This document shows positions 9,240 to 18,461 of a stretch of 64,000 bases of DNA, piece by piece. This DNA is from an uncultured Bacteroidota bacterium. Lineage in GTDB: Bacteria; Bacteroidota; Bacteroidia; Flavobacteriales_D; Sanyastnellaceae. The stretch's first letter is position 1. Every line of letters begins with the position of its first letter. The notes beneath the pieces are model-generated. The model searched no databases. It was not told the origin of the DNA and was given only the letters and a program-made list of their open reading frames with translations. The stretch is taken from positions 1-64,000 of the forward strand of contig CAIZGX010000046.1 of assembly GCA_903932685.1 (NCBI GenBank). The letters are read 5' to 3'. The position numbers were made by a program, and so were the translations under genes.

Positions 9240-9836
9240 ATGTTTACTGGAATTATAGAATCGCTCGGGGAAATTGTAAAAACGGAAACCGTTGGAACCA
9301 ATTTAGAACTGTGGCTTTCTTGCGATTTTACCAGTGAATTGAAGGTAGATCAGAGCCTCGCGCATAACGGAATTTGTTTAACTGTGGTTGAAATAAATTT
9401 CAACCAATACCGCGTTACAGCCATTGATGAGACCATTCAGAAAACAACCATTGGAAGTTGGAAGGAAGGAGATAAAGTTAATCTTGAAAGATGCGTGAAA
9501 GTGGGCGATCGACTTGACGGACATAACGTACAAGGGCATGTAGATGTGGTTGGAAAATGTATTTCCAATTCGGAAAATGACGGCAGTTGGAAATTCACTT
9601 TTGAATATTCACCAAACGAACTAGGTCATATTACCGTTCCGAAAGGAAGCATCTCTGTGAACGGCGTTAGTCTTACTGTTGTTGACAGTTCGAAGACTTC
9701 GTTCTCGGTGGCTATTATTCCATTCACATACGAACACACCACTTTTCAGTTCATTGAAAATGGAACAACTGTGAATTTAGAATTCGATATTATGGGGAAG
9801 TATGTGGCCGCGTATATGGCTGCACTATCTTCGTAA
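9240..9836 (+). CDS. ribE: Riboflavin synthase, alpha subunit
   Basis: Dismutates two 6,7-dimethyl-8-ribityllumazines to riboflavin plus the pyrimidine precursor. It has 198 residues, the family's usual length, and opens with the hallmark MFTGIIE. Two tandem lumazine-binding barrels are visible, residues 1-97 (NGICLTV) and 98-195 (NVQGHVDVVG, VNGVSLTVVD). No other rib gene is adjacent, so it is a dispersed pathway member. polA begins one base after its stop, suggesting they share a transcript. Confidence 0.96.
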   Translation: MFTGIIESLGEIVKTETVGTNLELWLSCDFTSELKVDQSLAHNGICLTVVEINFNQYRVTAIDETIQKTTIGSWKEGDKVNLERCVKVGDRLDGHNVQGHVDVVGKCISNSENDGSWKFTFEYSPNELGHITVPKGSISVNGVSLTVVDSSKTSFSVAIIPFTYEHTTFQFIENGTTVNLEFDIMGKYVAAYMAALSS

Positions 9837-9837
9837 C

Positions 9838-12639
9838 ATGATATCTTCAGAACACGAAAAAAAACTATTTCTTCTCGACGCTTACGCACTCATATTCCGA
9901 GCTTACTACGCATTCATTCGCACTCCGCGAATCAATAGCAAAGGCCTAAATACCGGAGCCATGTTCGGATTCACGAACACGCTTCTCGACATCTTGAAGA
10001 ACGAAAAACCTTCGCACATCGCTGTCGTATTCGATGCGCCAGAACAAACCCTGCGTGAAATCGATTACGAGGCCTACAAAGCCAATCGCTCCGAAACGCC
10101 CGAAGACATCAAGCTCGCAGTTCCTTACATCAAAAAAATTGTTGAGGCCTTTAATATTCCTATGCTCATTGCACCCGGATACGAAGCCGATGACATCATT
10201 GGAACACTTGTTAAAAAAGCTGAAGAAAAAGGCTTTCATACCTATATGATGACGCCCGATAAAGACTACGGTCAGCTCGTGAGCGACAAGTCATTTATCT
10301 ACAAGCCCGGTTACCAAGGCGGAAAAGCTGAGATTTTAGGAGAAGCGGAAGTCTGCGCAAAATTCAACATTCAAAATGTTAGTCAGGTTATAGATTTACT
10401 TGGAATGATGGGCGATGCGGTAGACAACATTCCTGGACTTCCCGGCATTGGTGAAAAAACGGCTTCTAAACTTTTAGCTGAATTCGGATCACTTGAAGGC
10501 CTGCTCGCTAACACAGATAAACTGAAAGGAAAGCAAAAAGAAAACGTTGAGAATTTCAAAGAGCAGGGAATCCTTTCGAAAAAGCTCGCAACCATCATGC
10601 TCGATGCACCCACTCCGTTCGACGAAAAGGCGTTGAAAGTGAGTGAGATAAACAAAGATGCCGTTCGTGAAGTTTTTGAAGAGCTTGAATTCCGTCAGTT
10701 AATCAAGCGTGTGTTAAACGAAGAGCCCGAAGTAATCACAACATCAAGTCCTGCTTCAAACAGCAACTCCGTTCCTGATTTATTTTCATCGGCAGGAGAA
10801 GAAGTTGAGATCCCAACCACACCGAAAAACACAATTGAAAATGTTCCTCATGAATATGTCATGGCTACAACTGAACAGGAACTTCAATCATTAATTTCAG
10901 AACTACAGCGCGCGACCATCTTTAGTTTCGATACCGAAACTTCAGATCTAGAGCCACATTCAGCGTATTTGGTTGGACTTTCTTTCAGCACGAAAACACA
11001 CACCGGTTGGTACGTTCCCATTTCTTCCAACTTTGAAGAAGCGAAAAAGCAATTGGAAATTTTCAATGAAATTTTCTCTGACTCTTCGAAAACACTTGTC
11101 GCGCAGAACTACAAGTTCGACTTCAAGATGATGAAGAAATATGGAATGAAGATTCAAAACAAAATCTTCGACACCATGCTCGCGCACTATGTCATTAATG
11201 CCGATGGAAAACATGGCATGGATGCATTGAGTGAAAAGTACCTGAACTACAAACCTGTTTCCATTGAATCGTTGATTGGTCCGAAAGGAAAAAATCAAAA
11301 TTCCATGGCGCATCTTCCTGCGGAAAGCATTAAAGATTACGCAGCGGAAGATGCCGATGTAACACTTCAACTCGCAGAAATTTTTCAACCTGAATTAGAA
11401 AAGCAAGGAACCACTTCCGTTTTAGAAGACATTGAAACACCTCTCATCGAAGTGCTTGCGAACATGGAATGGGAAGGCATTCGAGTGGATAAAGATTTCT
11501 TGAACGCATACAGCGTAGAGCTCGGCAAAGAACTCGATATTATCGAAGAAAAAATAACGGAGCTTGCTGGAGAGAAATTCAACCTAGATTCTCCGAAACA
11601 ATTGGGGGTTATTCTGTTCGAAAAACTGAAAATAACCACTGAAATGAAGAAGACCAAAACCGGACAATACAGCACCGGTGAAGATGTTCTTCAACGATAT
11701 TTACATACCCATGAAATCGTTCCACTTATTCTCGATTATCGCGAACTTCGAAAATTAAAGAGCACCTATATTGATACACTTCCGAACATGATTAATCCAA
11801 TCACCGGACGTGTGCACACAAACTTCATGCAAGCGGTCGCTGCAACTGGTCGATTGAGTAGCAACCAACCGAATTTGCAAAACATCCCTATTCGAACTTC
11901 TCGCGGAAAAGAAATTCGAAAAGCATTCGTTGCGCGCGATGAAAATCACGTCTTAGTCAGCGCCGATTATTCTCAAGTTGAACTGCGCATTATTGCAGCA
12001 TTGAGCGGAGATAAAAACATGATTGAAGCGTTTCAGCAAGGCGAAGACATTCACAAAGCCACCGCTTCGAAAGTTTTCAATGTGCCGTTAGCAGACGTAA
12101 CCAAAGACATGAGAAGCAAAGCGAAGGCCGTTAACTTCGGAATTATATACGGACAAGGTCCATTCGGTTTAGCACAGCAGTTGGGCATCTCAAGAACTGA
12201 AGCGAAGAATATCATTGAAGCGTATTACACGCAATTTGCAGCTCTTAAGACCTACCAGTATCAAGCGGTAGAAGATTGTCGCGTAAAAGGCTTCGTTGAG
12301 ACCGTGCTGGGACGCCGACGTTTCCTTCCAGACATCAACGCTTCAAATGCTATTTCAAGAAGCTTCGCTGAACGAAATGCGGTGAATGCCCCCATTCAAG
12401 GCTCGGCAGCCGATGTGATTAAGGTGGCCATGGTGAAAATTCAATCTGCCTTGAAACTTGCAAAATTGAAAACCAAAATGGTTCTTCAAGTTCACGATGA
12501 ATTACTTTTCGATACACCTAGAGAAGAAGTTGAACAAGTATTTGCGCTCGTGAAGCATGAAATGGAGAACGCTGTAAAACTTTCAGTTCCCTTGGATGTT
12601 GAGATTCAAGCGGGAAACAATTGGCTCGAGGCTCATTAA
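9838..12639 (+). CDS. polA: DNA polymerase I
   Basis: Repair and Okazaki-fragment polymerase, 933 residues from ATG 9838; a further upstream in-frame ATG at 9802 lies inside ribE and is rejected. Three domains are present. The first is an N-terminal 5'-3' exonuclease/FEN domain (LFLLDAYALIFRAYYA, then YEADDIIGTL, residues 1-300). The second is a 3'-5' proofreading exonuclease with FSFDTETSDLE holding the D-x-E metal ligands (about 355-540). The third is the polymerase, with motif A SADYSQVELR, motif B KAVNFGIIYG and motif C QVHDELLFD. All key acidic residues are intact in each domain, so it should be a full three-activity enzyme. Confidence 0.97.
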   Translation: MISSEHEKKLFLLDAYALIFRAYYAFIRTPRINSKGLNTGAMFGFTNTLLDILKNEKPSHIAVVFDAPEQTLREIDYEAYKANRSETPEDIKLAVPYIKKIVEAFNIPMLIAPGYEADDIIGTLVKKAEEKGFHTYMMTPDKDYGQLVSDKSFIYKPGYQGGKAEILGEAEVCAKFNIQNVSQVIDLLGMMGDAVDNIPGLPGIGEKTASKLLAEFGSLEGLLANTDKLKGKQKENVENFKEQGILSKKLATIMLDAPTPFDEKALKVSEINKDAVREVFEELEFRQLIKRVLNEEPEVITTSSPASNSNSVPDLFSSAGEEVEIPTTPKNTIENVPHEYVMATTEQELQSLISELQRATIFSFDTETSDLEPHSAYLVGLSFSTKTHTGWYVPISSNFEEAKKQLEIFNEIFSDSSKTLVAQNYKFDFKMMKKYGMKIQNKIFDTMLAHYVINADGKHGMDALSEKYLNYKPVSIESLIGPKGKNQNSMAHLPAESIKDYAAEDADVTLQLAEIFQPELEKQGTTSVLEDIETPLIEVLANMEWEGIRVDKDFLNAYSVELGKELDIIEEKITELAGEKFNLDSPKQLGVILFEKLKITTEMKKTKTGQYSTGEDVLQRYLHTHEIVPLILDYRELRKLKSTYIDTLPNMINPITGRVHTNFMQAVAATGRLSSNQPNLQNIPIRTSRGKEIRKAFVARDENHVLVSADYSQVELRIIAALSGDKNMIEAFQQGEDIHKATASKVFNVPLADVTKDMRSKAKAVNFGIIYGQGPFGLAQQLGISRTEAKNIIEAYYTQFAALKTYQYQAVEDCRVKGFVETVLGRRRFLPDINASNAISRSFAERNAVNAPIQGSAADVIKVAMVKIQSALKLAKLKTKMVLQVHDELLFDTPREEVEQVFALVKHEMENAVKLSVPLDVEIQAGNNWLEAH

Positions 12640-12719
12640 TAACATAATAACTAAATGAAATTGTAACTATATTCGCTTAAGGTGCGTATCAATGTGCTGT
12701 AACAATCAATTAGTATCAA

Positions 12720-13640
12720 ATGATCAAAAAATACCTCTCCCTCACTGCCATCGTCAGTGTATGCATTGGCAGCCTCGCATTGGTTGCCTGCGGCGGAAGT
12801 GAAAACAAAGCCGAAAACAAAGCTCCTCTAGAATCTGGAGCGAGCGAACTAACCAACAAAGATGAGTTCTTCAAAGACCGCGAGCAAGCGTTGAAGCAAA
12901 TCTTTTTTAGCATTCCGGCTCCCATTGAAATGGCCGATATGATTAAAGACGCTGGATTCAATTTCGATAAGTCCATGCTGAACTCGGTGGATAAAGTTGC
13001 GAAATATGTCGACGAAGAAAATCGCGCAATCAATCTTGGGATTTACGCTGCAGACTTAAGCTACAGCACAGTCTTCGAACAGAAACAAGAATCTGTAAAC
13101 TACTTAGCCGCTTCGAAAACATTAGCAAGTGCTTTAGGCATTGAAGCTGCTATGGATGAGAAATTCATGGAGCGCGTGCAAAAAAACCAGAACAACAAAG
13201 ACTCTCTTTTAAGTTACGTGACGCTTTCTTATCAAAATGTAAATGCATATTTGAAAGAAGGTAAACGCACAGACGTGAGTGCACTTATCGTTTCTGGAGC
13301 ATGGATTGAAACACTTTATTTGTCTACGCAATATGCAGGGAAGAAAGGTGAGAAAGCCATGAAGCAACGCGTTGCAGAACAAACATACTCTCTTGATCAA
13401 TTGGTGAACTACTTGAACTTATTTGCCACTAGCGATCGCGTAAATCAAATGAAAGAAGATCTTACCCGACTGCAAGCCATTTACAAAGATGTGATTGTCG
13501 TTAAGGGAGAAACTTCTGTTGAAAAAGATAACACTGGAGTAACCTCAATTGGCAGCACAGAAACTGTTACCATGAGCGATGCAACTCTTGCTAAAATAGC
13601 AGCAGAAACTGTTGTCATTCGTAACAAATACATTCAATAA
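12720..13640 (+). CDS. Lipoprotein of unknown function
   Basis: A 306-residue protein with a lipoprotein signal (basic MIKKY, hydrophobic core, lipobox LVAC with Cys23 or so). The mature part is mostly alpha-helical and charged, with segments such as NLGIYAADLSYSTVFEQ and YLNLFATSDRVNQMKEDL. I do not recognise the family with confidence; similar unannotated lipoproteins occur in marine Bacteroidota. It follows polA after 80 bases containing a weak TATATTCG box at 12668, so it probably has its own promoter. Only 17 bases separate it from the next exported protein, so the two likely form an operon and may act together in the envelope. Confidence 0.75.
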   Translation: MIKKYLSLTAIVSVCIGSLALVACGGSENKAENKAPLESGASELTNKDEFFKDREQALKQIFFSIPAPIEMADMIKDAGFNFDKSMLNSVDKVAKYVDEENRAINLGIYAADLSYSTVFEQKQESVNYLAASKTLASALGIEAAMDEKFMERVQKNQNNKDSLLSYVTLSYQNVNAYLKEGKRTDVSALIVSGAWIETLYLSTQYAGKKGEKAMKQRVAEQTYSLDQLVNYLNLFATSDRVNQMKEDLTRLQAIYKDVIVVKGETSVEKDNTGVTSIGSTETVTMSDATLAKIAAETVVIRNKYIQ

Positions 13641-13657
13641 AAAATTCAGCAGATATC

Positions 13658-14083
13658 ATGAAAGCATATAAAATTCTCCTGTTCTTATTGGTCTTTATTC
13701 CTTCATTCGCATCGGCGCAATGTAAGCCATTCACTAAAAATAAAGTCCTTCCAAAATTGAATGGGTACGTTCAAAACGACAGCTACAACTCGGCGCAAAT
13801 GGCTCCTGGCGAAGATGCTGAACTAATGGTAACCTTCTTCGGTGGTCGCGATTATCGCTTGTTGGTTGTTGCTCACCCGATCCTTGGCGAAGTTGAATTC
13901 ACAGTGAGTGATATCAACGGGAAGCAGATCTACACCAACAAAGACGCCCAAGACAAAGAGGCCTTTGAATTCAAAATGAAAAACACACAACAGCTCGTAA
14001 TTAAGATAAAAGTTCCCGAGCAAAAAGACGCGGTGGTTCAACACATCGGATGCATCAGTATTGTTTCTGGATTCAAACAATAA
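13658..14083 (+). CDS. Small exported protein of unknown function
   Basis: It has 141 residues. A clear signal peptide (MKAYKILLFLLVFIPSFASA) is cleaved before QCKPF. The mature part is predicted beta-rich (LMVTFFGGRDYRLLVVAHP, FTVSDINGKQIY, LVIKIKVPE), like a small beta-sandwich. Two cysteines (near residues 22 and 132) could form a disulfide. It is 17 bases downstream of the lipoprotein at 12720 and is followed by a strong terminator, so it closes that operon. The function is unknown. Confidence 0.75.
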   Translation: MKAYKILLFLLVFIPSFASAQCKPFTKNKVLPKLNGYVQNDSYNSAQMAPGEDAELMVTFFGGRDYRLLVVAHPILGEVEFTVSDINGKQIYTNKDAQDKEAFEFKMKNTQQLVIKIKVPEQKDAVVQHIGCISIVSGFKQ

Positions 14084-14102
14084 GAAGAAAATTCAAGCAT
14101 TT

Positions 14103-14128
14103 AAAAGCCGCATCTGCGGCTTTTTTTT
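14103..14128 (+). terminator. Rho-independent terminator
   Basis: GCCGC-ATCT-GCGGC stem-loop, flanked by A-run and T-run, with eight T after the stem. It lies between convergent genes and could work in both directions. Confidence 0.9.
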
Positions 14129-14163
14129 ATGACTTAAAATGAAGGTGTGACAAGCGGAGAACT

Positions 14164-14787
14164 CTACTTTTTCCTAGAGTCCATTTTCTTCCAAAACCAA
14201 TTGTTTATGTAGTAGGAAGCAAATGCGCTAGCTGATCCAACAATTGCCCCACCAAGAATATCGGTGGGATAGTGCACTCCTAAGTGCATGCGCGAGTATG
14301 CCATTCCGCAGGCATACATGTATGCAGGAACTGCAACATACCAATTCGGTTTTGCCAACACGCAACTCGTCGCCCATTGAAATGCTGAACTTGTATGTCC
14401 AGATGGAAACGATGAACTGCCAGCATGCGTCTTTTTATAAATCAAATCACCGTGCACCGCAAACGGACGAGGTCTTGCAATGCCGTACTTCATTGCCACT
14501 GTAATGAATCCGTTCAAAGCTAGTCCACCGGCCATACCCACAAACTGTCTTTTCAAGACTTCATCTTTTTTCAAAACACCTACAGTGCCCATCACCAAAG
14601 GGGTTCCAACAGTGACATAGGTAATGCTGTTGGTATAGGCTTCCCAAAAACAATCCGATTTTTCAGGACCACCATTGATCTTCGCTAAGAGATTCAAATC
14701 CCAAGCGGCTTGACCATTCGACTTAAAACAAAAAAGCACCAAGAGCATAATTAGCGCTTGGTGCTTCAAAGTAATTCTAATCATCAA
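14164..14787 (-). CDS. PAP2-family membrane phosphatase
   Basis: A phosphatidic-acid-phosphatase/PAP2 (acid phosphatase) protein, 207 residues. All three catalytic motifs are present: K-x6-RP (KYGIARPRP), PSGH ([10 protein letters not shown]) and SR-x5-H-x3-D ([12 protein letters not shown]). An N-terminal hydrophobic leader and membrane segments around the motifs fit an enzyme acting on lipid phosphates (undecaprenyl pyrophosphate, lipid A or phosphatidate) at the periplasmic face; the substrate cannot be chosen from sequence. Its start overlaps the sdhB stop by four bases, so it is expressed from the sdh transcript, an odd partner. Confidence 0.9.
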   Translation of the reverse strand: MMIRITLKHQALIMLLVLFCFKSNGQAAWDLNLLAKINGGPEKSDCFWEAYTNSITYVTVGTPLVMGTVGVLKKDEVLKRQFVGMAGGLALNGFITVAMKYGIARPRPFAVHGDLIYKKTHAGSSSFPSGHTSSAFQWATSCVLAKPNWYVAVPAYMYACGMAYSRMHLGVHYPTDILGGAIVGSASAFASYYINNWFWKKMDSRKK

Positions 14788-15551
14788 TTCTCTGGTTTCA
14801 CACTAGCAGAAAGATACTCTCTGTTCATGCGTGCTATATTTTCTATGCTAATGCTTTTCGGACATTGAACCTCGCAAGCACCAATGTTGCTGCAATTTCC
14901 AAATCCTTCTTCATCCATTTGCTTCACCATATTCAAGACACGCTCTTTGCGCTCTGGGTGTCCTTGCGGCAACAACGCAAATTGAGAAACTTTCGCACTT
15001 ACGAATAACATCGCAGAGCTGTTCGGACAAGTTGCTACGCAAGCGCCACATCCAATGCAAGTTGCCGCATCGAATGCCTTATCTGCATCGTCTTTCGGAA
15101 TTGGAATCGCATTAGCATCCATGGTTCTTCCAGATGTATTCACAGAAACGAATCCCCCGGATTGAATAATACGGTCGAACGCTGCGCGATCCACCATCAA
15201 ATCTTTCACCACTGGGAAACCTTCAGCTCTCCACGGCTCAATGTAAATAGTATCGCCGTCTTTGAACGAACGCATGTGCAATTGACACGTTGTCACACCG
15301 CGGTTCGGACCGTGTGCTTCCCCGTTGATAAACATGCTGCACATTCCACAAATACCTTCACGGCAATCGTGGTCAAACGCAATAGCATCTTCGCCCTTGC
15401 GAATAATCTGCTCGTTCAACATGTCAATCATTTCCAAGAAAGACATATCCGGAGATACACCACCCAATTGGTAATTCTCCATTTTTCCAGCAGCAGTGCT
15501 GTTGGACTGACGCCAAACTTTTAGCGTTAGGTTCATGTTTCCGTTACTCAT
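14784..15551 (-). CDS. sdhB: Succinate dehydrogenase/fumarate reductase iron-sulfur subunit
   Basis: Electron-transfer subunit of complex II, 255 residues. The [2Fe-2S] ligands are in CREGICGMC with a later TTC, the [4Fe-4S] cluster in [12 protein letters not shown], and the third cluster region in [12 protein letters not shown]. It carries electrons from the SdhA flavin to the membrane quinone site. It sits one base after sdhA in the order sdhC-A-B, the arrangement of type B complex II with a single cytochrome b subunit. Confidence 0.96.
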   Translation of the reverse strand: MSNGNMNLTLKVWRQSNSTAAGKMENYQLGGVSPDMSFLEMIDMLNEQIIRKGEDAIAFDHDCREGICGMCSMFINGEAHGPNRGVTTCQLHMRSFKDGDTIYIEPWRAEGFPVVKDLMVDRAAFDRIIQSGGFVSVNTSGRTMDANAIPIPKDDADKAFDAATCIGCGACVATCPNSSAMLFVSAKVSQFALLPQGHPERKERVLNMVKQMDEEGFGNCSNIGACEVQCPKSISIENIARMNREYLSASVKPEN

Positions 15552-15552
15552 C

Positions 15553-17553
15553 TTATTTGTATGATCGTTGTTGAACTTTAATATTTTCGTAAATCAAATC
15601 TTCCTTGTTCATCTTCGGAGCTGAAGGATCGCCTGTGAACTCCCATGCAGCTACGTAACTGAACGCTTCGTCTACACGCAACGCTTCACCTTCCTCTGTT
15701 TGGAATTCTTCACGGAAGTGACCACCGCATGATTCATTTCGCTCTAATGCATCTAAACACATGAGCTCGCCTAATTCAATGAAGTCGGCAACACGAGTTG
15801 CTTTTTCCAATTCCGTATTTACTCCGTTCATTCCTCCTGGAACTTTTACATTCTTGTAGAAATCTTCACGAATCTTGCGAATCTCAGAAATTGCGAATTC
15901 CAAACCTTGTTTGTTACGCGCCATTCCACAATAGTCCCAAATGATCTTACCCAATTTCTTGTGGTAAGTATCAACTGTTTCGGTCCCTGTTGTTTTGAAT
16001 AATCCTTCCAATCTTTCTCTTACGGCCTTCTCTGCTTCTACGAATTCAGTTGTTTTGGTTGAAATAGCACCTGTGCTAATCTCATCTGCTAAGTAATTTC
16101 CTATTGTATATGGAAGTACGAAATACCCGTCTGCCAATCCTTGCATCAATGCCGATGCACCTAAACGGTTAGCACCGTGATCACTAAAGTTCGCTTCACC
16201 ACATGCATAACAACCCGTAACAGTAGTCATTAACTCATAATTTACCCAAAGACCACCCATTGTATAGTGAACAGCTGGATAAATCATCATTGGGGTCTTG
16301 TATGGATTCTCAGCAACGATTTGCTCGTACATCTGGAACAAGTTTCCGTATTTCCCTTCAACCACCTTCGTTCCTAATTCGCGAATTTGATCTTCAGTTG
16401 CGTTGTGAACACCCTGAACCGTTGCGGCTGTTTTACCGTAACGCATAATTGCCGATGCGAAATCCAAGTAAACTGCTTCTCCGGTTGCATTCACTCCGAA
16501 ACCCGCATCGCAACGCTCTTTAGCTGCACGTGACGCAACGTCACGAGGAACTAAGTTTCCGAAAGCAGGATAACGACGCTCTAGGTAATAGTCGCGACGC
16601 TCTTCTGGAAGATCGGTTGGTTTTAATTTCTTTGCACGAATGGCTTCCGCATCTTCTTTGTGAAGTGGAACCCAAATACGTCCGTCGTTACGCAACGACT
16701 CAGACATCAATGTCAATTTAGACTGGTGGTCTCCACTTACTGGAATGCACGTTGGGTGAATTTGTGTGAAGCAAGCATTCGCAAATGCAGCACCTCTGCG
16801 GTGTGCACGCCATGCCGCTGTAACATTCGACCCCATTGCATTGGTTGAAAGGAAAAACACGTTTCCGTATCCACCTGTGCACAATACAACCGCATGACCA
16901 CTGTGACTTTCTATTTCACCCGTAATCATGTTACGTGCAATAATTCCTCTAGCTTTCCCATCTACAACAACCAAATCCATCATCTCGTGGCGGTTGTACA
17001 ACTTCACACTTCCTTTACCAATCTGTCGGCTCAGTGCTGAATAAGCACCCAACAAAAGTTGTTGTCCTGTTTGTCCTTTCGCATAAAACGTACGAGAAAC
17101 TTGTGTTCCTCCGAAAGAACGGTTGTCCAATAACCCGCCATAATCGCGAGCGAATGGAACTCCTTGCGCCACACATTGGTCAATGATGCTCGCGCTTACT
17201 TCAGCCAATCGATGAACGTTTGCTTCGCGTGAACGGTAGTCACCACCTTTAATGGTATCGTAGAACAAACGGTAAGTGCTATCACCATCGTTCATGTAAT
17301 TCTTTGCAGCGTTAATACCACCTTGCGCAGCAATTGAGTGGGCACGACGTGGGCTGTCTTGAAAACAAAATGCTTTCACCTTGTAACCCATTTCCGCTAA
17401 AGAAGCTGCTGCTGAAGAACCAGCCAAACCGGTTCCAACAACAATCACTTCTATATTTCTCTTGTTCGAAGGATTCACCAAACGAACTGAGTTCTTATAC
17501 TTGGTCCACTTTTGATCAAGTGGTCCTTCTGGAATTTTACCGTCTAACTTCAT
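15553..17553 (-). CDS. sdhA: Succinate dehydrogenase/fumarate reductase flavoprotein subunit
   Basis: Catalytic subunit of complex II, oxidising succinate to fumarate on the cytoplasmic side of the inner membrane. 666 residues, the longer form usual in Bacteroidota and epsilonproteobacterial-type enzymes. The dinucleotide fold [18 protein letters not shown] is near residue 38, and the covalent FAD His motif is [12 protein letters not shown]. Also visible are the substrate loop [15 protein letters not shown] and the C-terminal NLGASAL-like motif [17 protein letters not shown]. It is 22 bases after sdhC and one base before sdhB. Confidence 0.96.
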   Translation of the reverse strand: MKLDGKIPEGPLDQKWTKYKNSVRLVNPSNKRNIEVIVVGTGLAGSSAAASLAEMGYKVKAFCFQDSPRRAHSIAAQGGINAAKNYMNDGDSTYRLFYDTIKGGDYRSREANVHRLAEVSASIIDQCVAQGVPFARDYGGLLDNRSFGGTQVSRTFYAKGQTGQQLLLGAYSALSRQIGKGSVKLYNRHEMMDLVVVDGKARGIIARNMITGEIESHSGHAVVLCTGGYGNVFFLSTNAMGSNVTAAWRAHRRGAAFANACFTQIHPTCIPVSGDHQSKLTLMSESLRNDGRIWVPLHKEDAEAIRAKKLKPTDLPEERRDYYLERRYPAFGNLVPRDVASRAAKERCDAGFGVNATGEAVYLDFASAIMRYGKTAATVQGVHNATEDQIRELGTKVVEGKYGNLFQMYEQIVAENPYKTPMMIYPAVHYTMGGLWVNYELMTTVTGCYACGEANFSDHGANRLGASALMQGLADGYFVLPYTIGNYLADEISTGAISTKTTEFVEAEKAVRERLEGLFKTTGTETVDTYHKKLGKIIWDYCGMARNKQGLEFAISEIRKIREDFYKNVKVPGGMNGVNTELEKATRVADFIELGELMCLDALERNESCGGHFREEFQTEEGEALRVDEAFSYVAAWEFTGDPSAPKMNKEDLIYENIKVQQRSYK

Positions 17554-17575
17554 TGGAAGTAATTTTTAATCCGAA

Positions 17576-18262
17576 TTATTTAACCCAACCGAGGTACATC
17601 GCAACTGGCATAGATGCGAACAATATTGAAATCACAATTGAAAATACTGAACCCGCCAATTCTATGGTAGAAGCATATTTTCTGTGGTTCAATCCCAACG
17701 ACTGAAACGCGCTTCTGAACCCATGAAACAAATGCCAGAACAAAGAGAAACATCCGAGTAAATAGATAACCACAGCCATTGGATTCTTAAACACCAACAA
17801 CATTTCTGCAAATAAATTCTCATGCATGACTCCGTCAATCTTCACGTGACTTGGCATAACAGTTAAACCTGTTACTCGCGTCTTCAACCAGAAATCCTTC
17901 AAGTGAATCACTAAGAAAATAAGAATCAAGGTTCCCAGTAGAGCCATACTTCTTGAATACCACGTGCTGCTTGCAGAAGGCTTGTTGTAGGCATACTTTA
18001 TTGGACGTGCCTTCCGGTTTTGGAAGTAAAGCATTAGTCCGTCTACGATGTGAAGAATCAACCCTAAGAACAAACCAATTTCCATGGTTCGCACGATTAG
18101 GTTGGTTCCCATGAAATGCCCCCACTCGTTGAAGGTTTCCCCTCCATCGTTGAAGAAAATCATAGCGTTAATTCCAGCGTGAACGACTAGGAATGAAACA
18201 AGGAACAAGCCTGTTGCGGCCATCCAGTATTTCTTAATGAGTGATGATGTAAAAAGACCCAT
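17576..18262 (-). CDS. sdhC: Succinate dehydrogenase cytochrome b subunit
   Basis: Membrane anchor of complex II, 228 residues from ATG 18262; a start 14 codons upstream would place the promoter's -7 box inside the gene, so it is rejected. Five hydrophobic segments are visible, with His residues in them (VVHAGIN, LILHIVDGL, IFLVIHLKDFW, LFWHLFHGFRSAF) that can ligate two b hemes, as in type B enzymes. It should pass electrons to menaquinone. It is the first gene of sdhCAB-PAP2. Confidence 0.93.
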   Translation of the reverse strand: MGLFTSSLIKKYWMAATGLFLVSFLVVHAGINAMIFFNDGGETFNEWGHFMGTNLIVRTMEIGLFLGLILHIVDGLMLYFQNRKARPIKYAYNKPSASSTWYSRSMALLGTLILIFLVIHLKDFWLKTRVTGLTVMPSHVKIDGVMHENLFAEMLLVFKNPMAVVIYLLGCFSLFWHLFHGFRSAFQSLGLNHRKYASTIELAGSVFSIVISILFASMPVAMYLGWVK

Positions 18263-18283
18263 AATGGTTTTTGTTTTGCTGTG

Positions 18284-18312
18284 CGAAAATACAATCGGAA
18301 TCACTTATACAA
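18284..18312 (-). promoter_or_regulatory. Promoter of sdhCAB
   Basis: On the minus strand TTG (18310-18312), 18 bases, then TATTTTCG (18284-18291), a close match to the Bacteroidota TTG-N17-23-TAnnTTTG promoter. The predicted transcript would begin about 16 bases before ATG 18262. Confidence 0.65.
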
Positions 18313-18461
18313 CAGACAAAATAATTTAGAATTCATTCAAATAATTGAAATTCACTTTTATCCCTCCTAACGATACTGATTAAAATCAAGCTGCTGTGTA
18401 ACATTCGCCACAATTCGCTTCAACCAAAAGTTACAAATTTGTTCTATAAAACTATTTCAAA

